Shown: one piece after another, positions 11,199 through 20,658 of the stretch
How positions within the stretch are numbered: the first letter of the stretch is position 1
How the letters are laid out: each line of letters begins with the position of its first letter
Assembly: GCF_001307195.1 (NCBI RefSeq)
Contig: NZ_CP012808.1
Location: forward strand, 372,001 to 436,000
Reading direction: 5' to 3'
DNA from: Acinetobacter equi
Lineage (GTDB): Bacteria; Pseudomonadota; Gammaproteobacteria; Pseudomonadales; Moraxellaceae
DNA: 64,000 nt
Notes under the pieces: generated by a model
What the model was told of the DNA's origin: nothing
The model's input: the letters and a program-made list of their open reading frames with translations, nothing else
The model's database searches: none
Made by a program: the position numbers and the translations under genes

Positions 11199-11714
11199 AT
11201 GAGTTTATTAAAGAAAATAGGTATTGGAAGTCTATGTATATTTGCGATAACTACCCATGCTCAACAACCTACCGAACAGCAAGTCACAAAGCTGATACAA
11301 GTAATGAATGTAGAACAATTATTACAAGAAACAGTTCAACAACTAAAACCACAATTTGACCAACAAGCAAATAGTGTTGTAAAAAGTATTGTGAAAAAAG
11401 AACAATTGTCTCCTGAACAACAGAAAATTGCAGATGAATTTGCAGAACATCTTTTTCAATATACATTGAATGCAATTGCATGGGACAAAATGAAACCAAT
11501 TTATGAAAAAATATATAAAGATATTTATAACGAAAAAGAAGTACAAGCTCAGATAGACTTCTATTCATCAGCTATTGGTCAAGCTATTTTAAAAAAAACC
11601 CCTTTAGTTGCAGAAGAATCAATGAAATTGGTAAATCAACAATTAATGTCTACATTACAAAATTCTGAAAAAGAATTTATGGAAATAAATAAAAAGTTGA
11701 GCACGCTAAAATAA
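11199..11714 (+). CDS. DUF2059 exported protein
   Basis: The predicted protein has 171 residues: a signal peptide (about 1-21, MSLLKKIGIGSLCIFAITTHA) and a DUF2059-like helical body (about 75-140), with the typical WDKMKPIYEKIYKDIYNEKEVQAQI-like segment followed by FYSSAIGQAILKK. The ATG at 11199 was chosen because upstream in-frame TTG codons would place the start inside the fumA terminator. The protein is presumably periplasmic; its function is not established. It lies between fumA and the convergent clpX. Confidence 0.8.
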   Translation: MSLLKKIGIGSLCIFAITTHAQQPTEQQVTKLIQVMNVEQLLQETVQQLKPQFDQQANSVVKSIVKKEQLSPEQQKIADEFAEHLFQYTLNAIAWDKMKPIYEKIYKDIYNEKEVQAQIDFYSSAIGQAILKKTPLVAEESMKLVNQQLMSTLQNSEKEFMEINKKLSTLK

Positions 11715-11743
11715 TCAGACATATATTTTTTCTTTTTAAATAG

Positions 11744-11775
11744 AAAAACGTGGAAAGTAAACTTTCCACGTTTTT
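11744..11775. terminator. Bidirectional terminator between the DUF2059 gene and clpX
   Basis: A perfect 15-bp stem (AAAAACGTGGAAAGT and its complement) with a 2-base loop, flanked by A and T runs on both sides, so it can serve the convergent genes on either strand. Confidence 0.93.
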
Positions 11776-11793
11776 TCAAGATTATTTCAGGAT

Positions 11794-13104
11794 CTAAGCA
11801 GATTTAGAATCTAAAATTTTCAAATCTACTTTTTCTTCCTCAACTTCTTCAGTTTTTACTTGACGCTCTGGTTTGAATTCTGGTTGTGCTTTATCGTTAA
11901 TGACCGCAGCATTAACCACTACAGTACCAACATCTGTACGGCTTGGTAAATCATACATCGTTTCTAAAAGCGCATTTTCCAAAATTGAGCGTAAACCACG
12001 AGCACCTGTATTACGTTCCAACGCTTTCTTTGCAACTGCACGTAAAGCATCGTCTTCAAATACAAGATCAACATTTTCCATGTCAAATAAATATTCATAT
12101 TGACGAGTTAATGCATTCTTAGGTTCAGTTAGAATTTGCATAAGCGCAGCTTCATCTAACTCTTCTAAAGTCGCAATTACTGGTAAACGACCAATAAATT
12201 CAGGAATTAATCCAAACTTCACTAAATCATTCGCTTCAACTTGACTAAATAATTCCGAAAGTTTTTTAGTCTCATCTTTATTACGAACTTCAGCAGTAAA
12301 ACCAATACCACCTTTTTCTTGACGTTGTTGCACAATTTTCTCAAGACCTGAGAATGCACCACCACAAATAAATAAGATGTTAGCAGTATCAATTTGAATA
12401 AATTCTTGCTGAGGATGCTTACGCCCACCTTGTGGAGGAATTGACGCAACAGTTCCTTCAATCATTTTCAATAATGCTTGCTGAACGCCTTCACCAGAAA
12501 CATCACGCGTAATTGATGGGTTTTCAGATTTACGTGTGATTTTATCAATCTCATCAATATAAATAATGCCTTTTTGGGCTTTATCTACATCGTAGTCGGC
12601 TTTTTGAAGAAGCTTCTGAACAATGTTTTCAACATCTTCGCCCACGTAACCAGCTTCAGTTAATGTTGTTGCATCTGCCATAGCAAATGGAACATCAAGT
12701 AAGCGAGCCAAAGTCTGTGCAAGTAATGTCTTACCTGAACCCGTTGGACCAACCAATAAAATATTACTTTTTGCAATTTCAACATTATCATCTTTTTTAT
12801 GACCATCTTGACTTACTTTTAAGCGCTTATAATGGTTATAAACAGCAACAGATAAAGTTTTCTTTGCCACATCTTGCCCAATCACATATTGGTCAAGTGC
12901 TGCACGAATTTCATGTGGTTTTGGTAATGGCTTTGCTGCCCAATCACCTGTTTCCACTTGTTGACTGGTTTGAACTAAATCTAGGCATACGTCCACACAT
13001 TCATTACAGATATATGCGTCCTCACCTGCAATCAGTTTCCCGACTTCAGACTGCGTTTTACCGCAAAATGAACAATGCTTTTGTCCTTGAGGATGTTCGG
13101 ACAT
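11794..13104 (-). CDS. clpX: ATP-dependent Clp protease ATP-binding subunit ClpX
   Basis: The protein has 436 residues. The N-terminal zinc-binding domain uses four Cys (C11, C14, C33, C36). The AAA+ module has Walker A GPTGSGKT (about 118-125), Walker B IIYIDEID and the RGLRSILE sensor region near the C-terminus. ClpX unfolds tagged substrates and feeds them to ClpP. Start ATG at 13104 follows GGAG at good spacing. It lies 21 bases after clpP in the same direction, the usual clpP-clpX operon. Confidence 0.97.
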   Translation of the reverse strand: MSEHPQGQKHCSFCGKTQSEVGKLIAGEDAYICNECVDVCLDLVQTSQQVETGDWAAKPLPKPHEIRAALDQYVIGQDVAKKTLSVAVYNHYKRLKVSQDGHKKDDNVEIAKSNILLVGPTGSGKTLLAQTLARLLDVPFAMADATTLTEAGYVGEDVENIVQKLLQKADYDVDKAQKGIIYIDEIDKITRKSENPSITRDVSGEGVQQALLKMIEGTVASIPPQGGRKHPQQEFIQIDTANILFICGGAFSGLEKIVQQRQEKGGIGFTAEVRNKDETKKLSELFSQVEANDLVKFGLIPEFIGRLPVIATLEELDEAALMQILTEPKNALTRQYEYLFDMENVDLVFEDDALRAVAKKALERNTGARGLRSILENALLETMYDLPSRTDVGTVVVNAAVINDKAQPEFKPERQVKTEEVEEEKVDLKILDSKSA

Positions 13105-13125
13105 ATTAACTCCAATAAATTAATT

Positions 13126-13737
13126 TTAAAGAGATGGACGTTTTGTTAACACTTCATCGACCAAACCATATTCTTTTGCCTGCTGTGCAGTCATAAAGTT
13201 ATCACGATCTGTATCTTTAGCAACTTGTTCGTATTCTTGACCACTATGTTCAGCCATTAAACGATTCAAGCGCTCTTTAATAAATAAAATTTCACGAGCA
13301 TGAATTTCAATATCAGATGCTTGTCCACGGAAGCCACCCAATGGTTGGTGAATCATAACACGTGCATTTTCTAGACAATAACGTTTACCTTTTGCACCTG
13401 CATTCAGTAAAAACGCGCCCATTGATGCTGCTTGCCCCATACAGTATGTCACAACATCTGGTTTAATAAATTGCATGGTATCGTAAATTGCCATACCTGC
13501 AGTTACAGAACCACCTGGTGAGTTAATATAAAGATGGATATCTTTTTCAGGGTTCTCTGCCTCTAAAAACAACATCTGTGCAACAATTAAGTTCGCCATG
13601 TTGTCTTCAACTTCGCCTGTTAAGAAAATAACACGCTCTCGTAGCAGACGAGAATAAATATCAAAAGAACGTTCGCCACGAGAAGATTGCTCTACGACTA
13701 CCGGTACCAAAGCGTTTTCAATTGTTGGAACATACAT
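13126..13737 (-). CDS. clpP: ATP-dependent Clp protease proteolytic subunit ClpP
   Basis: The protein has 203 residues, close to family length. The catalytic triad is visible: S105 in GQAASMGA, H130 in MIHQPLGG and D179 in DTDRDN. It forms the barrel-shaped serine peptidase that degrades proteins delivered by ClpX. The gene precedes clpX with 21 bases between them, and is separated from upstream tig by a strong hairpin, so it probably has its own promoter in the 13738-13889 interval. Confidence 0.97.
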   Translation of the reverse strand: MYVPTIENALVPVVVEQSSRGERSFDIYSRLLRERVIFLTGEVEDNMANLIVAQMLFLEAENPEKDIHLYINSPGGSVTAGMAIYDTMQFIKPDVVTYCMGQAASMGAFLLNAGAKGKRYCLENARVMIHQPLGGFRGQASDIEIHAREILFIKERLNRLMAEHSGQEYEQVAKDTDRDNFMTAQQAKEYGLVDEVLTKRPSL

Positions 13738-13889
13738 ATGTTTATCTATTCCTAATTTTTTGTGAGTTCACCCATACTTACAATATGAGGGATAATGACT
13801 AAAATTGCAAAAGGTTCCCCATCAATTCTTTGATATTTTTTACATAATATTTGTGAATTTAAATGCAATTCTTTTCATTTTAGGGAATA

Positions 13890-13916
13890 AAAATGGCGCT
13901 TAAAAGCGCCATTTTT
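13890..13916 (-). terminator. Terminator between tig and clpP
   Basis: A stem of at least 11 bp (AAAATGGCGCT / AGCGCCATTTT) with a 4-base loop, flanked by A and T runs, lying 16 bases beyond the tig stop codon. Confidence 0.88.
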
Positions 13917-13931
13917 ACCACAACTTAGTAA

Positions 13932-15263
13932 TTAGCCTTGTTGACGAGCTTGTTGCTCTTTCAACAAATCTTCATAACTAACTGTTTTTTCAGTTACTTT
14001 TGCAGAATTCAAGATAAAATCTACAACTTGATCTTCTAACACAACACCCTCAATTTGAGCACGTTGTTGTTTATCATTGTTAAAGTAAGCAATTACTTCT
14101 GTTGGATCTTCATAAGAAGAAGCCATTTCTTCGATGTATGCGTCAACACGAGCTGCATCAACTTCAATTTTAGCATCAGCTAAAACTTTGCTTACTAATA
14201 CGCCAAGTTTAACTGCTTTTTCAGCTTGTTCTTTGAACAAGTCATCTGGAAGCATGCTTGAATCAAACGCTTTAGCACCTTGAGCACCAAATTGTTGAGT
14301 GAATTGTTGAATCATTTGTTGACGTTGACGGTCAATTTCTTGAGCCAACATAGAAGCTGGAATTTCAACTTCGTTTGCAGCTACAAGTGCATCAAAAGTT
14401 GCACCTTTAACTTGGTTACGAAGACCATTCTTCACTTCACGTTCCATATTTTTACGAACGTCAGCTTTTAACTTCTCAACGCCTTCTTCTTCAGTTAAAC
14501 CAAAGATTTTTAAGAATTCAGCATCAATTTCAGGAAGCTTTTGTTTCTCAACCAATTTAACATTGATTTTGAATTGAGCTGTTTTACCAGCAAGGTTTTC
14601 AGCTTGATAATCTTCAGGGAAAGTTACATCAATAACTTTCTCTTCGCCTTTCTTCATACCGATGATGCCATCTTCGAAGCCAGGGATCATACGGTTAGAA
14701 CCCAATACTAATTTAAAGTCTTGAGCAGCACCGCCTTCAAATTTTTCGCCATCAATAGAACCTTCGAAATCAAAAGTTACTTGCATGTCTTTTTTAGCCA
14801 TGCCTTTTGTTTCAGCCCATGAAGCACGTTGCTTTTGAAGATTTTCGATCATTTGATCTACATCTTTATCAGTCACTTCTGTTGATTTACGTTCAACTTC
14901 CAAACCTTCGAATTTAGCTTCGACTTCTGGATAAACTTCAACAGTAGCTTCAAAAACTAAAGCATCATCTTTCATTTCAGTTTTTTCGATGTTTGGCATA
15001 CCAACAGCATTGATTTTCTCTTGCTGGATTGCTTCGAAAACTGTGTCACGAATAATATCGTTTACAACTTCTTGGTAAATACCCGCGCCATATTCACGAC
15101 GTACAACATTTACAGGCACTTTACCTTGACGGAAGCCGTTAATCTTCACAGTTTTGGCAGTGCGTTTCAAGCGAGCTTCAAACTGCTCGTTAATACGGCT
15201 CGTCGGTACAGAAACATTTAAACGACGGGCAACGCCCGAAACCGCTTCAGAAGTTACTTGCAT
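13932..15263 (-). CDS. tig: Trigger factor, ribosome-associated chaperone/PPIase
   Basis: The protein has 443 residues with the three expected parts: an N-terminal ribosome-binding domain containing GFRQGKVP (the GFRxGxxP signature near residues 43-50), a central FKBP-type peptidyl-prolyl isomerase domain (about 160-245, [18 protein letters not shown]), and the long helical C-terminal chaperone region. It binds nascent chains at the ribosome exit tunnel. The ATG follows AGGAAG. The order tig-clpP-clpX is classical in proteobacteria. Confidence 0.97.
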   Translation of the reverse strand: MQVTSEAVSGVARRLNVSVPTSRINEQFEARLKRTAKTVKINGFRQGKVPVNVVRREYGAGIYQEVVNDIIRDTVFEAIQQEKINAVGMPNIEKTEMKDDALVFEATVEVYPEVEAKFEGLEVERKSTEVTDKDVDQMIENLQKQRASWAETKGMAKKDMQVTFDFEGSIDGEKFEGGAAQDFKLVLGSNRMIPGFEDGIIGMKKGEEKVIDVTFPEDYQAENLAGKTAQFKINVKLVEKQKLPEIDAEFLKIFGLTEEEGVEKLKADVRKNMEREVKNGLRNQVKGATFDALVAANEVEIPASMLAQEIDRQRQQMIQQFTQQFGAQGAKAFDSSMLPDDLFKEQAEKAVKLGVLVSKVLADAKIEVDAARVDAYIEEMASSYEDPTEVIAYFNNDKQQRAQIEGVVLEDQVVDFILNSAKVTEKTVSYEDLLKEQQARQQG

Positions 15264-15502
15264 GGCTTCCTCTATATATTTAGTAATAACAGTTTTATAA
15301 AAAGTGCCACATTATATGACAACATTTGAAGATATACAAAATAACCTCATCATCTTCGTTAAAAATGTTGTAAACATAATAATTTTGTATACATTTTCTA
15401 CATGATATTTATACCACAGCTTTACAATATCAAAATTTATTCTATATTTCTTTTCTTCTAATCTCTCTATCTTATCCCAACCATTTTACTTGGGATTAAA
15501 AA

Positions 15503-17713
15503 ATGCCATTTATTACACAAAAATTATTCAACATAACTATATTTAGTCTTACAACAACATCTGTATTCGCAACATCAACAGCTATTCAAACCTCACCTTC
15601 AGAGATTCACCAACTTTCGCCCATTATTGTTTCAGCATCTGGCTTTGAACAAAGTTTAAAGGATGCTCCTGCAAGTATTAGCTTGATTACTAAAGAAGAT
15701 ATTGAAAAGAAAAATGCGACAACAATTGCGGACTTACTTACAGATATTCCAGGTGTTGATGTCCGTAACGGTGTTGGCAAAACATCTGCGCTTAACATCA
15801 ATATTCGAGGTATGAAATCTGCTAATACCTTAATTTTAATTGATGGTCGTCGGCAAACAACTTCTATAGATGTTACTCCAAATGCTTTTGGTGAAGTTGC
15901 TACTGCTTTTTTACCTCCTCTGTCTGTAATTGAACGTATAGAAGTAATTCGTGGTCCTATGTCAACGTTATATGGTTCTGATGCGATTGGTGGAGTCATT
16001 AATATTATTACTAAAAAAGTAACAGATGAATGGCGTGGCAATATCACGTTAAGTGGCAATGCTATGGAAAATCGTGCTGAAGCAGACTCATGGAAAACAA
16101 GTTTTGCTCTCAATGGTCCTATTGTTCCAAATAAACTTGGTATGCAATTACGTGGTAGTTATTTTAATCGAGGTACTTCTGATCGTGTTTTTGGAACAAA
16201 AGGAATAGATCCACGTCCACATAAAGCACATCAATATGAAATTGGCAATAAATTCAACTACACAATCAATGATCAAAATAATGTATGGATGGATGTGTTT
16301 TTCGCTAAACAATTTTATAAAAATGATGAAAACCGTCTAGGTACTGTCGATACGAAAAAACAAGCTTATGGTTATAAAGATGAATTAGAATTTACCCGAC
16401 AACAATTTGCCATTGGTCATGAAGGTGAATATGACTTTGGGCAATGGAAAACTTACATTAGCCAAATTGAAACAGAGACTAAAGGTCGTACCCTTCCAAG
16501 TGAAGCGTTAAGAAATGGACGGCGTAATCCACTTTCTGGTCAGGATCGTACGTTAAAAAATACAGATGTAATTATTGATAGTCATATTATTCATACCCTA
16601 GATACTCATAAATTTACGCTTGGTTCCGAATTTAAAGACTTAACTATTCAAGATAATATTGTTGAAAATGGTTCACATAAATTTAATAAAAAATCATGGT
16701 CTATTTATGCTGAAGATGAATGGAGTTTAAAAGATAATTTAATCTTCACTTATGGTACTCGTTATGAACGACATAGTAGTTTTGGTGGAAAATTTAGTCC
16801 ACGTGCATATTTAGTTTGGAATGCAAATGATCTTTTAACAATAAAAGGAGGTATAAGTACGGGATATAAAGTTCCTTCCCCCAAAGAGCTACATGATGGC
16901 TTAATCAATTTTGGTGGACAAGGTACTATTCCAACAATTGGTAATTCAAAATTAAAACCCGAAACCTCAGTAAATTACGAACTTGGTTTGAATTTCCAAC
17001 CGACAGATCAACTTAACTTTACAGCAACTGCATTTCATAACGTCGTGAGCAATGCCATTGTATCCGACCGAACTTTATGTTCTTTATCCCAAGCCTGTTT
17101 AAATTCTTATCCTAATACCAAGGCCAATGCTCTTTTCAATCAAAAATACAACTCAGTTGAAGCGCAAGTTAATGGCTTAGAAACTTCCCTAGAATATAAA
17201 ATTATTCCTGAATGGGAGATTAAAGCAGCATATACCTTTATGAAAACAGAAATTACCAAAGGAAAAAATAAAGGTGGTTACTATACTAATGTACCTCGCC
17301 ATGCATTTAATTTAACCTCAACATGGCATATCCATGATGATTTCAATCTTTGGTTACAGCATGAATATAAGTCAAGCAGAACTCGTTTTCCAAGTACACC
17401 TATTGCACCTAAATCTGGTTTAGGTTCTAGTGACTATGAAGAGTACAAATTATTTGGTAATTCATTTGCTGGTTATAGTGTATTTAACTTAGGTGCAAGC
17501 TATTCTATCAATAAAGATCTACGTCTTAATGTTGCTGTAAATAACTTATTAAACAAAGATTTTACTGAAGGCAGTAAAACCTACGCTTATAAAGATGCAA
17601 AAGGCAAAATTCAACAAACAACAAGTTATAAATACTTTGATATTGATAAAAAAACCAATGGAACTTTCATATCAGGACGAAATTACTGGCTTTCATTATC
17701 TTATGATTTCTAA
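15503..17713 (+). CDS. TonB-dependent receptor, FepA/PirA-like (paralogue 1)
   Basis: The protein has 736 residues: a signal peptide (about 1-24), a TonB-box-like stretch around SPIIVSASGFE, a plug domain (about 45-170, with NIRGMKSANTLILIDGRRQT and RIEVIRGPMSTLYGSDAIGG), and a 22-strand beta-barrel ending in the aromatic YWLSLSYDF. It should import a ferric catecholate-type siderophore through the outer membrane using TonB energy. The next gene is a close tandem paralogue. GGGAT precedes the ATG. No good Fur box was found upstream. The exact siderophore cannot be read from sequence. Confidence 0.9.
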   Translation: MPFITQKLFNITIFSLTTTSVFATSTAIQTSPSEIHQLSPIIVSASGFEQSLKDAPASISLITKEDIEKKNATTIADLLTDIPGVDVRNGVGKTSALNINIRGMKSANTLILIDGRRQTTSIDVTPNAFGEVATAFLPPLSVIERIEVIRGPMSTLYGSDAIGGVINIITKKVTDEWRGNITLSGNAMENRAEADSWKTSFALNGPIVPNKLGMQLRGSYFNRGTSDRVFGTKGIDPRPHKAHQYEIGNKFNYTINDQNNVWMDVFFAKQFYKNDENRLGTVDTKKQAYGYKDELEFTRQQFAIGHEGEYDFGQWKTYISQIETETKGRTLPSEALRNGRRNPLSGQDRTLKNTDVIIDSHIIHTLDTHKFTLGSEFKDLTIQDNIVENGSHKFNKKSWSIYAEDEWSLKDNLIFTYGTRYERHSSFGGKFSPRAYLVWNANDLLTIKGGISTGYKVPSPKELHDGLINFGGQGTIPTIGNSKLKPETSVNYELGLNFQPTDQLNFTATAFHNVVSNAIVSDRTLCSLSQACLNSYPNTKANALFNQKYNSVEAQVNGLETSLEYKIIPEWEIKAAYTFMKTEITKGKNKGGYYTNVPRHAFNLTSTWHIHDDFNLWLQHEYKSSRTRFPSTPIAPKSGLGSSDYEEYKLFGNSFAGYSVFNLGASYSINKDLRLNVAVNNLLNKDFTEGSKTYAYKDAKGKIQQTTSYKYFDIDKKTNGTFISGRNYWLSLSYDF

Positions 17714-17722
17714 ATTTAATCT

Positions 17723-17754
17723 GAACTTAGTGCCGTTTTCATGGTACTAAGTTC
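17723..17754 (+). terminator. Hairpin after TonB receptor 1
   Basis: A 12-bp stem with one G-T pair (GAACTTAGTGCC / GGTACTAAGTTC) starts 10 bases after the stop codon. It is followed only by TAAATTT, so it may be an inefficient terminator or a processing site. Confidence 0.5.
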
Positions 17755-18054
17755 TAAATTTAATCGGACATCTGATTCATTATTGCACTAAAATTCAAAT
17801 TACAATTTTATAACAAATAAAAATATTAAAAATCTTTTATGAAACTTTAATCTCCAATTATTCATATTTTACTTACAAAACAAGATGAAAAAGTCACTAT
17901 CTGAAAATTAATCAAAATTTAATCAATCATTTTTATTTTATCCTTCCATGTCTAACAAAAAATAATCAACAAATTACATAATCGTTTATGTATGATGAAT
18001 GCAAATGATACGTTTTCTTATTTAGTTTTCATCTCGTCCATTTGGAATTCATTT
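17755..18054. other. AT-rich region between the tandem TonB receptors
   Basis: No gene was recognised. A weak Fur-like match is centred near 18010 (AATGATACG...), about 12 of 19 positions, which is too poor to call as a site. An in-frame ATG at 17992 exists, but the better start for the downstream receptor is at 18055. Confidence 0.5.
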
Positions 18055-20256
18055 ATGAGTCACTTTAACCTTCATCCATTAACACTGGCACTATTTGCAG
18101 TATTTACAACAACAAGTTTTGCAAACACCACTGAACAAAATTCAACTCCACACCAACTATCAACGATCGTTGTTTCTGCAAGTGGCTTTGAACAAGATTT
18201 AAAAGATGCTCCCGCAAGTATTAGTGTTGTCACAAAAGAAGACATAGAAAAAAAGAACGCAACCACAATTGCAGATCTTTTAGTTGATATTCCAGGTGTC
18301 GATGTTCGTAATGGCGTAGGTAAAACATCAGGTTTAGATGTCAGTATTCGAGGTATGAATGCATCTGACACGCTTATTCTTATTGATGGTCGTCGTCAAA
18401 CAACATCTACAGATGTCACTCCAAATGGTTTTGGTGAAACAGCGACAGGTTTTATCCCCCCTCTTTCTTCAATTGAAAGAATTGAAGTCATTCGTGGTCC
18501 AATGTCTACACTTTATGGTTCAGATGCCATGGGTGGTGTCATTAACATTATTACTAAAAAAGTAAATGATGAATGGAATGGTAATATCACAGTAAGTGGT
18601 AATGCGATGGAACATAGTTCAGAAGCTGATTCATGGAAAACGAGCTTCTTGGTCAATGGCCCTCTCATTCATGATCAATTAGGTCTTCAACTTCGCGGAA
18701 GCTACTATGACCGTGGACATTCAGACCGTATCGAAGGATCTACTGGACGTGATCCTCGTCCAAACAAAGCACATAATTATGATGTTGGTGGAAAACTAAC
18801 ATATAAAGTAGATGATAAAAATGCGGTATGGTTTGATAGCTTCTATTCAAGTCAAAACTATAAAAATGAAGATAGTCGCCTAGGTTCATTAGATTTACCT
18901 GGAAGTGCAAATGGTTATAAAGATGAATTAAAATTCAATCGTACTCAGTTTGCTTTGGGTCATGATGGTGATTATGACTTTGGTCAATGGAAAACCTACG
19001 TTAGCCAAACAGATACTGAAACCAAAGGTCGTACATTACCAGGTGCTGCTCTAATTGGAGGTAATAACAACCCTCTCGCAGGTACTGACCGTACTTTAAA
19101 AAATACCGACTTAGTTGCTGATAGCCATCTCATTTCAACTTTAGGTGATCATAAAGTTACAACAGGTGCTGAATATAAAAAGCTAACAGTTAAAGATAAT
19201 ATTGTTGAAAATGGTACAGATAAATTCAGTAAAAATTCTTGGGCAATTTATGCTGAAGATGAATGGAACTTAATCGATAGCCTGACCTTTACTTATGGTG
19301 CACGCTATGAAGATCATTCAGGTTTTGGTGGAAAATTTAGCCCACGTGCATATTTAGTATGGAATACGAATGATATCTTAACCATTAAAGGTGGTGTAAG
19401 CACAGGTTATAAAGCACCTTCACCAAAAGCACTTTATGATGGTCTAATTAACTTTAGTGGACAAGGAACAACTCCTACTTTAGGTAATCCAGACTTAAAA
19501 CCAGAGCAATCTACAAACTATGAACTTGGTTTTAATATTCAACCAACAGATCAAATCAACTTCACAGCAACAGCATTCTATAATCAAATTAAAGATGCAA
19601 TCGTTTCACGTAATGCTCTTTGTGCCTCTTCAGCTGAATGTTTAGCGGTATTCCCAAATCCAACAGCTGAGACAACATTTGGCAAAAGCTACAATGCCGA
19701 TAAAGCCAAAGTTCAAGGTGTAGAAACATCGTTACAATATAATATTATTCCAGAATGGGATATTAAAGCTGCCTATACCTACATGAAAACAGAAATCACT
19801 GAAGGTGAAAACAAAGGCGGTTACTATAATAATGTTCCACGTAATGCATTTAACTTAACATCGACTTGGCATATCAATGATGCTCTTGATCTTTGGTTAC
19901 AACACGAATATAAATCAAGTCGCGCTCGTTTCCTAAATACACCTGCTGCTCCAGTATCTGGTCTTGGTTCAAGTGATTATGAAGAATATAAATTATTCGG
20001 AGATAAGCTTGCGGGCTACAACCTATTTAATTTAGGTGCAAGTTACAGCATGACAGACAATTTACGCTTTAACATGGCTATCAATAACCTACTTGATAAA
20101 GACTTCACAGAAGGTAGTCAAACCTATAATTATGTCGATGCTCGCGGTCGTACTCAGTCAGCAACAGCTTATAAATATTTAGATGTTGGCTCTAGTATTT
20201 CAGGCACTTATTTACCAGGTCGTAATTATTGGTTGTCAGTATCATATGACTTTTAA
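18055..20256 (+). CDS. TonB-dependent receptor, FepA/PirA-like (paralogue 2)
   Basis: From the ATG at 18055 the protein has 733 residues. That start was chosen because GGAA lies 7 bases upstream and the sequence then begins with a proper signal peptide (MSHFNLHPLTLALFAVFTTT). Plug domain features (LSTIVVSASGFEQDLKDAP, SIRGMNASDTLILIDGRRQT, RGPMSTLYGSDAMGG) and the C-terminal NYWLSVSYDF are near-copies of paralogue 1, so the pair arose by tandem duplication. Differences concentrate in extracellular-loop regions of the barrel. It should transport a ferric siderophore across the outer membrane. A strong terminator follows. Confidence 0.9.
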   Translation: MSHFNLHPLTLALFAVFTTTSFANTTEQNSTPHQLSTIVVSASGFEQDLKDAPASISVVTKEDIEKKNATTIADLLVDIPGVDVRNGVGKTSGLDVSIRGMNASDTLILIDGRRQTTSTDVTPNGFGETATGFIPPLSSIERIEVIRGPMSTLYGSDAMGGVINIITKKVNDEWNGNITVSGNAMEHSSEADSWKTSFLVNGPLIHDQLGLQLRGSYYDRGHSDRIEGSTGRDPRPNKAHNYDVGGKLTYKVDDKNAVWFDSFYSSQNYKNEDSRLGSLDLPGSANGYKDELKFNRTQFALGHDGDYDFGQWKTYVSQTDTETKGRTLPGAALIGGNNNPLAGTDRTLKNTDLVADSHLISTLGDHKVTTGAEYKKLTVKDNIVENGTDKFSKNSWAIYAEDEWNLIDSLTFTYGARYEDHSGFGGKFSPRAYLVWNTNDILTIKGGVSTGYKAPSPKALYDGLINFSGQGTTPTLGNPDLKPEQSTNYELGFNIQPTDQINFTATAFYNQIKDAIVSRNALCASSAECLAVFPNPTAETTFGKSYNADKAKVQGVETSLQYNIIPEWDIKAAYTYMKTEITEGENKGGYYNNVPRNAFNLTSTWHINDALDLWLQHEYKSSRARFLNTPAAPVSGLGSSDYEEYKLFGDKLAGYNLFNLGASYSMTDNLRFNMAINNLLDKDFTEGSQTYNYVDARGRTQSATAYKYLDVGSSISGTYLPGRNYWLSVSYDF

Positions 20257-20276
20257 TCTTTAAAAGGCTAATCAAC

Positions 20277-20306
20277 AGTCCTCCTTTTATAGGAGGACTT
20301 TTTTTC
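20277..20306 (+). terminator. Rho-independent terminator after TonB receptor 2
   Basis: An 8-bp stem (AGTCCTCC / GGAGGACT) with a 7-base loop and a run of seven T. Confidence 0.93.
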
Positions 20307-20600
20307 ATGCAAAATTATATCAATTTACTCATTATTTTCTTTATCTTAAAAATAGATAAAATTGCATATATAAATAACATAGATAAAATATTCTAAATCC
20401 AAATATCATTCTTTTCTATTTATTGTCACCGTATATTTTAAATACCATCAATATTCCCAATATAAAATAAAAAAATCATCGTTATAAAAATTAATATTTA
20501 AAAACAATAAATTAACTATAAAACAATACAATATAACATTCATATTTTCATTTTATAAAAAATTATCGATTGCTAAAACCAATAAGCTGATATTGGAATA
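20307..20600. other. AT-rich leader region upstream of the PiuA-like receptor
   Basis: No ORF, RNA or repeat is supported here. It leads into the Fur-like box at 20601. Confidence 0.5.
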
Positions 20601-20619
20601 CAAAATAAGAATCATTATT
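20601..20619 (+). promoter_or_regulatory. Fur-like box upstream of the PiuA-like receptor
   Basis: Aligned with the 19-bp consensus GATAATGATAATCATTATC it matches at 14 positions and contains the intact AATCATTAT core. It lies 40 bases before the chosen start of a siderophore receptor gene, which fits iron-dependent repression. Any start upstream of 20659 would put this site inside the gene. Confidence 0.65.
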
Positions 20620-20658
20620 ATTCGCAATCAATCTCATCACATATTTAATGGATTTGAA

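Noticed and set aside
12687..13109. A 140-codon plus-strand ORF opposite clpX
   Set aside because: It lies wholly inside clpX on the opposite strand, apart from its last five bases, and has no domain or ribosome binding site; its composition reflects the antisense of clpX.
18003..18021. Fur-like stretch upstream of the second FepA/PirA-like receptor
   Set aside because: The left half matches (AATGATA) but the right half does not; about 12 of 19 positions agree. Iron control is likely from gene type but not shown by this sequence.
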